Source of the DNA: Kappaphycus alvarezii
Taxonomy: Eukaryota; Rhodophyta; Florideophyceae; Gigartinales; Solieriaceae
DNA length: 64,000 nucleotides
Assembly: GCA_002205965.3 (NCBI GenBank)
Contig: NADL03000073.1
Location: 365,748-429,747 of the forward strand
Direction of reading: 5' to 3'
Shown: one piece after another, positions 23,450 through 34,813 of the stretch
Position numbering within the stretch: the first letter of the stretch is position 1
How the letters are laid out: each line of letters opens with the position of its first letter
The notes under the pieces: generated by a model
What the model was told of the DNA's origin: nothing
What the model saw: the letters and a program-made list of their open reading frames with translations, nothing else
Database searches by the model: none
Program-made: the position numbers and the translations under genes

Positions 23450-25987
23450 CTAATGATTACAACGCTCACAGACATCTTGAAAGAACGCGTATCGACGCTT
23501 GAGGCTGGCTGTAGCTCCACTTAACATGTCCCCAATAGAATGCATTGACACTTCTAGCTCTAACTTTCTCATTAGATCCTTCTTCACATTGAAAATCGTT
23601 TGTAATCCTCCCATTAGCACTCCTATCACCTTGTCATTTTCCGCTCCCACAAAGCAACTTCGTTCACATCGCAACAAAAAACTCTCGATGTTCTCGACAA
23701 ACCTCCTCCAAATTATCTACACACATTCCTTTCAACAGTTCGCTACACCATTTGTCCCGAAGCACCACCTCCATCGTGTTCTCACTCACGACACTCACGA
23801 AGAAATTTGCATTCCAACAAACTGCCACAGTTTCGCCCACAACCTGCAATTGTTTTCCGGGCTTCTCCGCCATCCACTGTGATACCGTGACAAACCCTCC
23901 GAAACTTCACAAAGATATCATGAACATTCCGTCTCGCTTGTCTCAATCGAACAAACAAGTCGAACAACAGCGAGTACAAACGCAGACACTCCTCATCTAC
24001 TACCTCCCGCAGACAAAACTTTGGCACGTATCGCAGTTCAAATTGTCCCGCCCACAAATCCCCATTGACTCCATCACTCACACAACTCAGCCCAATTTCC
24101 GTACCTTCAATCCTCACAATGTTGCTTGAATTCAACGCAACCTTGAGGCACTTTTGCAAGTACTCATCCCGTCGAAATCCAATCCCTCCCATACTTGAGG
24201 CACCGTAAAACGTCAATCCTGCCTCCGTCCGCGCATGGATGAATCTCTCATTTTTTTCAAATACTTCTGCCGCTGCTTGTATTTGTGATACCAGTGTTTC
24301 TGCGAAATCCCCATCCCACAGCAAAGCTAATTTCAACAAGACCTTGAAATGTTCCAACAACTTTTTTCTGACAGAAACGCATCACACACTTTCCTTTCCA
24401 CTACCTCAACAAAACTCTCCAAAGCACACAATCGCCTTCGCACCCCAAGGGACATGAACTCCCCAAATCCATCCCTGTTCCCACGTTCGGAAAAAGATCG
24501 CTCCCTCCACAAGACAGAGTTGCTACGATATTCACCCAGTCCACTCCTATCGGCATCACAATCTGCACCCGTCCTGCATTCATCTTCATCCAGTATCTCT
24601 TTTAGACTGAAGTACTTCAAGTCACGACGCGCTTCACCACTTAACCTCAGTTCCGACGCACTGCTCGTCCCGTCCGACACAGAATTTTCGGAGCTGCTTC
24701 TCCGAGACGTCGACCCGAAACTTAGTGCAGCGGTCAAGTGTGTATCATCCACGAATCCACCTTTCGTATCTCGAAATAGCGTAGTACTGTACCTAGCCCT
24801 AGCAAACAGCAGATCAGCACCTTTTGCGAAAAATTCTGGCAGCACACCAGCCCGGCCTTGTTCGGAGACGGGTTCAAAGTTGTGCAGGCGTTGATATTCC
24901 AAGGGAACTTGCTGGCTACCTACACCGTGCAGGTTGAAGGAAATCATACCTAGCACATCATGAAAACACATGCTCGATACCGCATACCCCAATTCATGAG
25001 CCACACGGGGTGCATAATACGACCAAGCCCTATCGTCAAAGCGCGTCACGCCGAATGTATCAAATTGATCGTCAAAACGCTCCAGCATGTCAATCTGGTG
25101 CAGCATTTCCTCGACACACCCCTCAGATTCACACAGCAAACCAGTAGGCACATTACGCGGAACAACCCGCTCCCCTGGTTTCAACGCGCGCAGATAGTCG
25201 CGTACCGTATCCGAAACCCACCGGTGTAGCAATGCTGCCGGGGCACTGTTGTGAGCGTTCCGAAAGCGTTCCATGTATTCATGAAGCTTTAGGTAAGCGT
25301 TTCCATGAACTTGCGCAATATAGAGTGTTGAGGAAATCTCACTAGAGCCCACGGTGAACAGGTGTGAAGGGGTAAGAAGTTGGTTTGGTGGGGCGTGAGG
25401 GCTGGTGTGTTGTTGGAGGTTTGAGAGTGGGGGAGGGTGGGTGGCGCGTAAGGGTGGGCTATGGCGGAAATAGGGTGAAGTGAGCTAACGGAGATGGCGT
25501 TGGTTTGACTAACGCCAACGGTGCGATCGAGTATGCACTTGTCAAAGGCGCGGAGATCATGGTCTGGAAGTGGAGATGAGGGGAGCGACTCGATGTGCGG
25601 AATGTCATGTGCATCGTTGAGACACGGTTGGAATTTGGTGGTGGGTGGAATGGCGCGGTGGGGTGGCTGTGATGGGATTGAAAATACGGTGGTCGGGGAG
25701 TGCAGCGTCGGTGGTTTGATTTGGGAAGCGACGGTTAGAAGGACATGTAACACAGCATCATCTACAGGAAAGTTGTTGAGAAGATTGGTTAGACGATGGG
25801 CGTCAGAGTGGCGACCTGCGAGATAGAGATCAATTAGAATTGCTTCCTTGGAGAAATTTGATGGCAGTTGCCTGGTTTCGTTGGGCAGTCTGTAAGATCC
25901 GTCGAGGTCAATGACGATTTCGTAGGCATCGAAGAGGGCCCCTCTCGTGAGCTGGTAGAAGAGTTGTGGTATGGAGTGTTGCAACAT
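23450..25987 (-). CDS. Gamma-tubulin complex component (Spc97/Spc98/GCP family), frame-disrupted
   Basis: GCP proteins bind gamma-tubulin and each other to build the microtubule-nucleating ring. The locus is about 846 codons, typical for a GCP. N-terminal part: MLQHSIPQLFYQLTRGALFD and ILIDLYLAGRHSDAHRLTNL, then a low-complexity linker, then GRIP1-like STLYIAQVHGNAYLKLHEYM and LLHRWVSDTVRDYLRAL (25.2-25.35 kb). Then come EILDEDE (about 24.59 kb) and the GRIP1/GRIP2 boundary LLEHFKVLLKLALLWDGDFA (about 24.3 kb), like the 'kyfLl.qGDF' motif of the family. GRIP2 includes ELRYVPKFCLREVVDEECLRLY (in two parts), LLFDLFVRLRQARRNVHDIF and the final REFLLRCERSCF. Frame shifts sit at a T run at 24362-24367 (one base short) and at an A run at 23676-23681. 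The exact paralogue (GCP4, 5 or 6) is uncertain. Confidence 0.7.
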
Positions 25988-27063
25988 GTCGCCGCAGCAG
26001 TGGCGGTCTGATGCAGAACATATCGCTTGTGTCCGGTTTGTTCACTTGATCGCTGGGAAGGCCCAATGTGTTGATTACATGTCCGCTTGTGAATCAAATG
26101 CAGATAAATATGAATCCAAAACTGTACTGTACAATTGTCAACGTGTACAGAGCACAAGTCACCAAATATTACTTTTTCATTATTTCAAATACTGTATCAG
26201 TTGCTCCAACAGGCTTTCTGCCGCCGGAAGGTTAAACTTTGGTTGCGCGGGAAAAGTATCTTGCTGCCGTTCCGCTGCCCTCCAAGACAGCCCAAGACTA
26301 CTGCACTCGAAGGTCTACAGTACTGTAGAGTACTAAACAGTACGATTTCCTCGGCTATCTGGAACAGTCCATAACATTTGACAAAATTAGGAAACTGGGT
26401 TATCACTCCGCCCGATTTCCGCCATTTCATTATCCCCTCAACATGTGGTCTCAAGTGCAAATTGAGCTCATTTTCGCGATTTCTGGGAACCCCCGACATT
26501 AAGAGACTCGCCACGCCAAGAATATTGTCTGGACATCCGTTCGTTAGAGCCAGCCCTCTCCTAATATCCTCTGCCTAATATCCTCCGGATTCATTACAAG
26601 AGATCTCAGGGGTCTGTTATCCCAAGAGACAACTTCGGAAGATAGAAAACGATAGTCGACGAGTGAGTACAGATCCTTTTCCCGTCCCACAGAAAATCGC
26701 ACGTATCGCCTGCGAGTCACTTTCGTATAGACGACCAACAAAATGGGTCATTTTGATCGAGAAAAAAGTGAATAACGCCATAGTTGACAGTATCCTGTTT
26801 AACAACCCATTTGGAGTGGAGCAGAACCTGGGCCGTTTCTGGTATGTGCGGATTGTCGATCAAAATGATTTGGGAGGCTGCCTGCCTTGACTGTCGATTA
26901 AGTCACGCAGCCGCAGACCCGTTTCTGTTTTCTCCTTTCCTTCTCTCCAAACTCCGTTCAGATACCCCCCGCTAGAAGTGTCAGGCGACGAAGTAAAGTA
27001 CTTCATCATCCCTCCCGTTTGGAAGGAGCGGTATAAACAACAACAAACTTTACGGCATTAAAA
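25988..27063. other. Intergenic region upstream of the gamma-tubulin complex gene
   Basis: No recognisable gene in about 1.1 kb. CTGTAC-type motifs lie at 26120-26134 and 26316-26345. Open frames of 60-105 codons on both strands lack known motifs. Confidence 0.4.
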
Positions 27064-27139
27064 TCAGGGGTCCAGGAACCGACTATGTTGCAAAGTGCGA
27101 ACCGGGTGGTCCACATTGGCCACGTGCACAGGTGTGCGG

Positions 27140-27389
27140 GACACGATAGCGTTCGCCAGAGACGACCAGATCGTGTAACTAATGCGTCGATATATTCTAC
27201 TTCTAGTAACTCAAACAGATGCAGGCAACATTTCCGCGATGCGCGGGAGGAGATCCCGCGCTACAGAGAGAATAGTAGCGAGAGAAGGTGAGCCCAGGGA
27301 ATCAAAAGCCAGGGGTTGGAAATCGAAGTTGAGGGCCTATGTGGGCTTATCCGAAGGGCGCGGGAGTCGACGCGACAGTTGCCGTTCCA
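27140..27389 (-). mobile_element. LINE copy B' (3'-terminal 250 bp)
   Basis: On the minus strand this encodes the last 80-odd residues of the same ORF as copies A and C: LERQLSRRLPRPS, FDFQPLAFDSLGSPSLAT, YTIWSSLANAIVSRTP. There are two in-frame stops. The 3' terminus is the shared TGTC at 27140-27143 (read on the minus strand). The frame then runs on through flanking DNA to a TGA at 27064-27066. The 5' side joins directly, head to head, to the plus-strand copy B at 27389/27390. Confidence 0.72.
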
Positions 27390-29050
27390 GGTATGCTGTT
27401 GTTCTCGTTGACGATACAACCGCTCATCAGGCGGGTCGCCGGCGAGGAGGGTATCATTTTAAATCAGTGGTACGCCGACGACGGTACAATCACTGGATCA
27501 CTTGAGGACCTACGGCGAGCACTACGGTCCCTCGCGCTCTACGGTCCGTCATACGGTCTGTTTGTTAACCCTCGCAAGACACGCATCTCCTGGCCGCACA
27601 CTCCGCCAGCTGACCGCGCTGCTTTCCTGGCCGAGTTCCCGCTTGCAGAATGCGCCGGCGATGGTTTCGAGCTCCTCGGGGCCCCGTTGGGTAACGCTGC
27701 TTTCACGAAAACATTCTTACGCAGCAAGGTAGAGGGGTGCCGTCGCACCCTGGCGCTGCTGGAAAGGGTCCAAGACCCCAGGGCCCGCTTCCACATGCAC
27801 CGCTTATGTGCATACGCATGCCGGGTGCTTCACGCGTTTCGGCTTGCGGACCCTCAGCATGCCGCGGAGCCTGCAAGGGAGTTCGACTCCGTGCAGCGAG
27901 CCGCTTACGGCACGCTCCATAAGGTCCCCCTCACCGACGACGCATGGGAACAAGCTTGTCTCGCCCTCCATCTCGGGGGGCACGGGTTCTCAAAGATTGG
28001 CCCTGCACTGCACGCGGCTGTCGCCGCCAGCATTCCGGAAGCTGCCCCCGCCCGCCTACGCACCGCAGACTATGCAACACCCCGCTCCGTCGCCGTCCTT
28101 GGGAAACAGGCATGGGGCGATCGACACTTCCTCGTCAACCAGGCACGCCGGCCCCTGCGCGATTTCGTCCGACAGATCCAAGATGACCCGTTTGTCACCG
28201 ACCTAGGCCCCTTTGAACCCGCCTCCCTTGCCGCCATGCCCGTCAACCTGCAATCTCATCTAAATCGGGCGCAGCAAGAAGCCAGGGCAAAGGAATTTTG
28301 GGAGGATGAACTATGGAAGAGAGTGCCACATCCTAGCTGCCACGCCGACACGTCCACACGTCGCCGGATTCGAGGCTTGGCCTTTCGTAACACGGTGCGG
28401 CGGCGTTCTTATGGGCCCACCCCACCACAGCGACGAAGGTGTCATCAGCACACTGGAGCATCATGCTGCGCAGGCACCTCGGTCTCCCAGTCTACACAGA
28501 CTCGGTGCCATTGAAATGCCACCACTGCCAGCAAGACATGGATGTCCACGGTGACCATGCCGCCGACCGCTGCGTCTCAGAGTTCGGCCGCATTCACCGC
28601 CACAACTCCGTTCGCAATGTGTTCGCGTGGCACGTGTTCCGCGCCGCCGGCCTTGACTACGAGTTCGAAGCCGAGAATCTCCTCCCCGGGACGGACTACA
28701 GGCCCGCTGACATTCTCCTCGTGCATCCCCCCCGTGACACTGAAGCTGCCCTACCAGACCGACCCATTGCATGTGACGTCGCCGTCACGTCCCCGTTCAA
28801 GCAGACCTCCATCACCAAAGCGACGCAAGTCGCTGGTGGGGCTGCCGCCCTCATGCACCATCGCAAGATCCAGGACCTACCGCACAAGGTGTCAAGGCGC
28901 CTGGTCCCCTCCTCTCTGCCCTCCCGCGACCCAGGTATCCGATTCCAACCTCTGGTTTTCGACTCCCTCGGTGCCCCTTCTCCGGAAACCGCATTATTTA
29001 TCGAAGAGTTTGTGCCACGTGTAGCCACGTAATGCCACACCTCGGACGCT
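27390..29050 (+). mobile_element. LINE copy B (RT, zinc motif, nuclease), 5'-truncated
   Basis: The 5' end falls inside the RT palm (GMLLFSLTIQPLIRRVAGEE). Then follow the catalytic QWYADDGTITGS at about 27,470, a long alpha-helical thumb region, LRRHLGLPVYTDS, the zinc motif CHHCQQDMDVHGDHAADRC with RHNSVR (28.51-28.61 kb), and a PD-(D/E)XK-like nuclease: RPADILLV (28.70 kb), CDVAVTSPFKQ (28.77 kb), QPLVFDSLGAPSPE (28.95 kb). One frame covers 27339-28514 and a second 28439-29032, with a frame shift between. After VPRVAT the sequence departs from copies A and C, so the 3' end is uncertain. This architecture is that of RLE-type LINEs (R2/NeSL/Utopia-like). Confidence 0.78.
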
Positions 29051-29122
29051 ACGATTCGCACTTTGTTCATCTTTTATCATTGTTGTACAGTCCAAATGTG
29101 CAATGTTGCAAAGTACTTAAAA

Positions 29123-31175
29123 TTAAGTTGGAATTGGGTGACTAAGCTCTGCGTGTTGCGGTGCGCGACAAATTACGGATGCTGCACATGTTGACCAGAT
29201 TGAGTAGCTAAGCTTCTGATACAGGCGAGTCTTCACTCCCCCAGTCGAGCATCCGCTACGAGACGCTACTGCTGCCGCGTATGTCTCTATAACCTTGGAT
29301 GTTTCTAAAGAGGGTGTTCCTAACGAGTCGAAGGCTAGTGGTACAAAATCCCATCCTAGCCTTGATCGTCCCGGCATTGCCTCGCCTGGAATCGCTGCCA
29401 CTTTCGTAGCTAAGTCTCTCTTCTTCCGCTTTCCTGCTGCGTTTGCAACAGCTCGCGCTTCTCGTGCTGCCATTGACTTATAGCTCTCTTGGAACGGGGA
29501 TGATACAGTCACGTCATACGCCACTGGGAGAGGGGACTGGGTGTTTGTTGCATCAGACCTTGGGTACACCAGAATGTCCGCGGGTCGCGCGTTCAGTCCA
29601 GGAAGTAGGTACTTCACTTCGTATTGAACGCTGACTCCTGCTGCCTTGAACAGCTCTCGGCCAAGTACCTTTACCACCGCTGTGTGACGGTTGGTCCATC
29701 CGAGACCTTTGTTGCATAAGTCTGCTGCATGGTCTCCTAGAGCGTCCATGGGCCTGTGGCACTCCGCGCACCGCAGCGGAGCAGTGTCATCAAATACGGG
29801 CACTCCCAGATGGCGACGGAGCATTACTGTCCACATCTCGTCGTACGTTCGGTTGACCGCAGACGGATGCGCAGTCAGGAACGCTGCTGCAGGCGTCCCC
29901 ATGTATGCTTGGCGGCGAATCCTTCGCCGAATATCTTCTTCCGAGTGCGTTGCGGGGTTGGGGAATCTCGCCCATTCATCATCCTTCCAGAAGGACTTTG
30001 CTGCCGACTCGCACCAGGCTCGATATAGAACGTTGTGTGGATTATCGGGCTTGGCAGCAAGGCTGGCCGCTGTCAGTGCTTCTGGAAGACTGCCTTGTTC
30101 GTTCGGAAAGGATGCTTGGAGCTGTCGTACAAAGTCCCGAAGGTGTCCATCCGCTTCCGCGTACCTATACTCACGGTGTTCTAACGCATCGGGCTCGTCA
30201 GGGCATCGCAGTTGCTCGGCTTCAATAATGCTCGCCGCATACGCTGCGATATTGAGCGTCGCAACAGGTGTGAAGCCATGGCCGCCATATCGCAGAGGTA
30301 AGGATACCTGCTGTCGAACTGCACCGGTCATCGGCACATTATTGGAGCGCGAGTAGAATTCCAACTGTTCTTCATCAAATCTCATTGCAATGGCAGTGGA
30401 CACATCCGGCGGCGTTAGCTTCACCACATGTTGAAGCTTGCATGCCGAGGCACATACTCGGTGAAGATGAAACCGAGTACGAGCGTCTCCGATACCGTCG
30501 ATCAGCGATAAAGTGTTCTTACAGCCGCTGATTTTCTCATTGAGAAAGTTTTCCATGAATTGGGGCGTTCCAATCGGGGCGCCGAGGAGGTCGATGCCTT
30601 CAGTGGAAAAGTTATCTCTAGGAAGCGGTGCAATAGTGGCGATGTACGGTTGTCAGGCTGGCGCGGCCAGAAGAGACGTGTTTTCGCCGGGTTCAAATGC
30701 AATCCGTGATCGGGTCCCCTGGCACTGAGGATCTGGATTGCCTTGTCGAGCTCCGTATGAGTGCCTATGAGGGTGCAGTCATCGGCATACCATCTGTGTA
30801 GACTGAGCTGAGTTCGCCCGGCAATTTCTGTTGCTAATGGATGCACTACAAGGGAGAACATGAGCATACTTGCCGGGTCCCCTTGTTGCATCCCTTCTTG
30901 GCTAGGGATGTCTTGTGCAGACGCCACAGGCAGAATTAGCGAAGGCTTGTTGCGAGCGTACACCATGTTCAGAAAACGACATAGCGATGGTACCTTGGTC
31001 GGCAGCCCAAGTTGCACTTTGTAGTCGTCGGTGGCTATGGCCATCATATCGCGGGCCCCACTGCACGTGACCGATGTGGTCCATCCAGTTAGCTCGTAAC
31101 TGAGTAATCGGTCAGTCGGTGTACACTCAAGATAAGTAAAAAGAGTAAAAGATTCTCTCTCCAGGTCAGTGATTT
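29123..31175 (-). pseudogene. RT-nuclease protein of LINE copy C (5'-truncated; reads into flanking DNA)
   Basis: Reverse transcriptase palm: EGMQQGDPASMLMFSLVVHP and WYADDCTLIG (30.75-30.9 kb). Then LNPAKTRLFWP, a connector with RFHLHRVCASACKLQHVVKL, LRRHLGVPVFDDT, the zinc motif CAECHRPMDALGDHAADLC with RHT (29.68-29.8 kb), then the restriction-like nuclease: LLPGLNARPADILVYP, AYDVTVSSPFQES, KRKKRDLATK and DFVPLAFDSLGTPSLET. One frame shift sits at about 30.5 kb. This is the best preserved copy: RPAD, the D of DVTV and a downstream K are all present. The last element-encoded residues are VIC. The next 14 residues, up to the TAA at 29123-29125, come from flanking DNA. It lacks an N-terminus and is not expected to be active. 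Confidence 0.85.
29167..31175 (-). mobile_element. LINE copy C with perfect 13-bp target duplication
   Basis: Bounded exactly by TGTTGCGGTGCGC at 29154-29166 and again at 31176-31188. It is 2,009 bp and 5'-truncated inside the RT domain, just upstream of the palm. It contains no introns and no poly(A) or 3' UTR: the coding sequence reaches the 3' junction, TGTC. Confidence 0.88.
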
Positions 31176-31188
31176 TGTTGCGGTGCGC

Positions 31189-32500
31189 AACAATATTGTT
31201 GCGGTGCGGTGCGCAACAATACTGCATTGTACTGTACATAAATGAGTAAATAAAATACAGCGAAACTTACGGCTATACGGCTAGTTCTGTAGGGGCGCAA
31301 GTCGCTATGCACATGCTCCTTGTTCTCCCCACTGCTGCTGTTACACAGAAAGGGCTCGCGATGGTACCAGCACAGCAAGCAAACGGTTTGCAGTGACAGC
31401 TCAGCATCTGTGTAGCTCAGCAGGAATACCAGATATTTTAGAAGGGGTAAATGTAGGGTGTGAAGGATATGGTCGGTTGTGGCCCGGAATATCTTATAGG
31501 GTGCCGAGTAGTATATTTTATGATGTTAATACAGTATAAAACGCTACAATAGCCACTAGATTTAATTTTTATGGTGGAATAGCTCTACACTGCACTGTAC
31601 ATATGTTGCAACTTCTCTTTGAGGAAGTTATAAGCACTGTGACCAAGTGTGTCTTCATAATCTGATGCCTGCGTATCGGAAGACCGGCACCGGCACGCGT
31701 TTGTATAGACTTTCTGAATGGCTCTCTGTGTCCCATTGGTAGCTCGATCAGTACGTGTCTAGACATAAAATGTACGTTAACTTGCACTAAGCTACTAAGT
31801 CTACAATACATTACGCCACGTACAACACGTGCCTTCCAGAACCCTTCCACCGTCCCTTACTGCGGCGACTGCGGCGACTGCGGCGCACCTCTTGCGGGGG
31901 AGGCGACGGAGCTGACCACCACCGGAATCCAATGCGAGCTATCGTCTCCGTCTTCCGTCATGGTCCCCTTAGCTCCGTGCCGCTGGTTGAGAGGGCCTCC
32001 ATTCTCAACCTCGTCTATCGGTCCCTTTGTACCCGCTTCCTGAGCACGGTGTTCCTTTCTCGGCCGGATCCGCTCCGCTTGGCGTTCCACCAGAATCTCT
32101 TCCAACAGAGCGAATGTCTCTGCGACGGCGCGGCATGCCGCGATAGCAACGTCAGGATCTGTCTTCTTCATACCGGCAGACTTGGCGGTAGCGACGGCGG
32201 CGATACTGCGGTAGCGAAGGTTGCGGTGGTGCAGTAGTGATGGCGGTGGTAGTGCAGTGGTAACATTGGACTACATGCACCTTTTCCCTGACCTTCACCC
32301 TCTTTTGCAACCTACCTTCAGCTAACGTATCGGAGATCATTTCCGCCCTTCGTCCACTGCGGCCGTTCACGTCTAGCAGCTCAGACCCAATTGCGACAAT
32401 CAGTCCAATCCCTTGCTGGGTCATAATTTATTCTGTCGCCCTTTTGAAATTATTCACGCCTTCGAAATCAGCAAATTCCGCAGCTTGCTTGAAAACTTCG
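31189..32500. other. Region between LINE C and the TAF4-like gene
   Basis: At 31190-31225 the GCGGTGCGCAACAATA motif of the LINE C target is repeated twice more, so the target itself was a small tandem repeat. A CGGCGACTG triplet-type repeat lies at 31860-31888. Minus-strand open frames at 31857-32171 and 32152-32424 have no motif I recognise. They lie downstream of the TAF4-like gene and could be its decayed 3' part. Confidence 0.4.
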
Positions 32501-32509
32501 GAATGTACC

Positions 32510-33440
32510 CCCGCCTCCGCAATAGGTCGCCCGGGATGCCCATTTGCGCATTTTGTACTGTCTCCTCCTGCTCTGCTTCCTTTTGATCCGCAGTTCTGTC
32601 AGTTATGCCGCATTGACAAGCGATCGCTCTTCTTCCATTCGCAGCCAGTCCAGCTTTTCATATAAATTCGGTCCAACAGGCTCCGTAATCTATTCCTGCT
32701 TGTTTGCCTCGGTTCTTTTCTCCGCAATATCCCTCAGGCTCTCGATTAAACCAGCTAGGCGTTCGCAAACAGCTAGGGACATCATTTCCATCACTTCATT
32801 GCTAATAGCAAGGTCAATGCCATGTTTCTTTGCCATTTTTTGCATCTTGCTTCTTAACGCCGGGCCAGCAAGGAGCAGGTCTGAGTCGTAGTCCACCTTT
32901 CCAAGTATTCCGGTCACAACCGCTTCCACATTCCGACCTAATATATCCTCCTCATTTTCAATGTCCACTACAGTGTGAACTACGCTCAGTTCGTCGTCAA
33001 AACCCTTCGCTCTTTTCTCTTGAACCTGTTCTATGTTGGTACCAGCTAGCTGCTGTCAGTCTTTCGCATCTCCACCTGGTGCACTAGTATTCGCACCGGC
33101 ACTTGTCCCAGCGGGTGGTCCTCTCTGTTTCACTACTGGCGCATTAGCTGAGCCCTTCGGAAAACCTTTCGGCTTTTTGGATGCCGATTTCTGCGCCGTC
33201 TTTGCTGCCTGCTTTCACTGCTTTGGCTTGGGCGCATTAGGTGTCTTATTTGAGGCAAGGCCCTTGTTTCCAGCTACCTGCTTTCCCCCAACTGCACCGA
33301 ATTTGACGTCATCCAACTGCACAGGGGCAGCAGTGGACGGTTTTTCCGAAGCTGAAGTTGAAGGAACCGGCATTCCCACCGCCACCATAGAAGGAACTGC
33401 AGGTTGACGGGGAATAGTCTTGCTTGCTGAACTTTCAAAT
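32510..33440 (-). pseudogene. TAF4: TAF4-like C-terminal region (TFIID subunit) with in-frame stops
   Basis: TAF4 is a histone-fold core subunit of TFIID. A single minus-strand frame runs from about 33440: a low-complexity Pro/Ala/Lys region (MVAVGMPVPSTSASEKPST, KKPKGFPKGSANAP) followed by the conserved TAF4 C-terminal helices (AGPALRSKMQKMAKKHGIDL, SNEVMEMMSLAVCERLAGLI, RDIAEKRTEANKQ), then LYEKLDWLRMEEERSL and TELRIKRKQ, matching the order in animal TAF4. The frame is kept for about 800 bp but is cut by TGA at 33215-33217 and 33056-33058 and by TAG and TAA further on. Each stop could come from an R or Q codon by one C-to-T change. Only the C-terminal half is present. It could be a truncated pseudogene or a gene with base errors. 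Confidence 0.58.
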
Positions 33441-34800
33441 ACAGTGCAGGCGGGCCAAAAAAAGCCTATATAAGGGCTTGCGTACCGAGTTGCAGAGCAG
33501 GTCCAAGATAAGAGAAATAATTTGCCGTCAGACAGGAGAATTAATCACTTGTTCTTGCCGCACTAAGAGGAAGCCAACCCGTCGAGCACAACGGTCAGCA
33601 GTTATGTCAGACATTCTATGCTCGGCTTGTAGGGCTTACAGTAGACTTCCACCAGCAACCTTGCTGCGTGCTACACGTGTCATAGCTTTTGGGCTGTGAT
33701 ACTACTGTACAGCGGCCTCGAATTCACACTGTTAAGGTGCAAATTACCTTAGTACAGTATGAGCAGATGAGTTAGTTGTGTCCTCACTGTCATCGTGTCC
33801 GGGGCACCCGCTTTTACCCATCTCTTTACCTCTAATGGTTCCCCGCGCTTACTGTCTTTCGAGACGTCGAAGTTTATTCCAAATCTGTTTAGTCGAAAGA
33901 ACGGAAACTCAATATAAAAAGGAACGACATTAAGCAGAGTTTACTTGACTAGGGCTTCTAACTGTATGTATAAACATATTTTTTACACACTTGTTAACAG
34001 TTTAAGACAAATACTTCGGTATTTTATGAGCCCCACCCCCTGGAATCCTAGACTGAAATCTATGCAACCGTTATATCTTATGGTCAGCCAAAAAGAAGAA
34101 TGCACTTTCGCCCCGGTACAGATATTCATTATTTCGATGAAGTTCAATCGCAAGTTAGAGCTGCTGTTCAATATTCTTCAAGGGATATACACGAGTCCCA
34201 TTTCTTCGCTGTTTGAACTTTTTGCTACAATGAAGAAGATGAGGAAATAAAAACACTTATCTATCTTACACCTGTTGGGCTCTAAACTACTTTTGCAAAC
34301 ATGGGTGAGTTTCTTTCATCTACCTATAACATGAGAAGGAGTATATTATGAGGAGTATCAAGTCCAGATAATGTTTTATTTTATGTTACTGTCTGGAAAA
34401 CAAGGTGGCAGTGGAAGACGCAAGAGAAAATTTTTGGTCTTGTGTAGACTTACCGTTTATACGGATGAAACGTCAACAATAGTTAGCGAGCATGCTGCTC
34501 TGGGGCCACAACGTCGATGCGTATGAATAAAGCTATAAGGGCAACCTGTCGCATTACAGTGCCGCCGGCACTGATAAGCACAGCGTCCGCCGCCAACGCG
34601 CGGCATATGCCACCATGCATCTATTTTCTCAAGAGTCCCAGAACTTCTGGCGGTAGGCACTTTCAAACTGGTTCAACGAACCCGACCGAACGAACACGAA
34701 GTTTTCAAATCAACCTTGTATACCCAGGTCGATAACAGTCTATCCTCTGTGGAGGATCTGATTACAAAGTCTAAGAAGATTGCCTAGGGGAAGATACTCT
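33441..34800. other. Region between the TAF4-like gene and the DIRS-like element
   Basis: No recognisable gene. TTATATAGG at about 33,465, upstream of the TAF4-like frame on the minus strand, could act as a TATA-like element, but this is weak. A CTGTACAG motif lies at 33703-33715. Open frames at 33945-34250 and 34457-34735 have no known motifs. Confidence 0.35.
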
Positions 34801-34813
34801 CCCAGCCGGCACT

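Noticed and set aside
24349..24894. Plus-strand open frame of 181 codons
   Set aside because: Antisense of the gamma-tubulin complex gene; composition is Ser/Pro-rich as expected for a shadow frame and no motif is present.
27140..27389. Simple twin-priming inversion of one LINE
   Set aside because: Both pieces contain the same C-terminal coding region and both carry outward 3' ends, which one twin-primed RNA would not give.
29691..30356. Plus-strand open frame of 221 codons
   Set aside because: Antisense of the LINE C reverse transcriptase-nuclease ORF; no domain of its own.
33056..33217. TGA recoding (selenocysteine or alternative code) in the TAF4-like gene
   Set aside because: SF3B3 ends normally with TGA, other stop types also interrupt this gene, and the sites are in low-complexity regions where recoding is unlikely.
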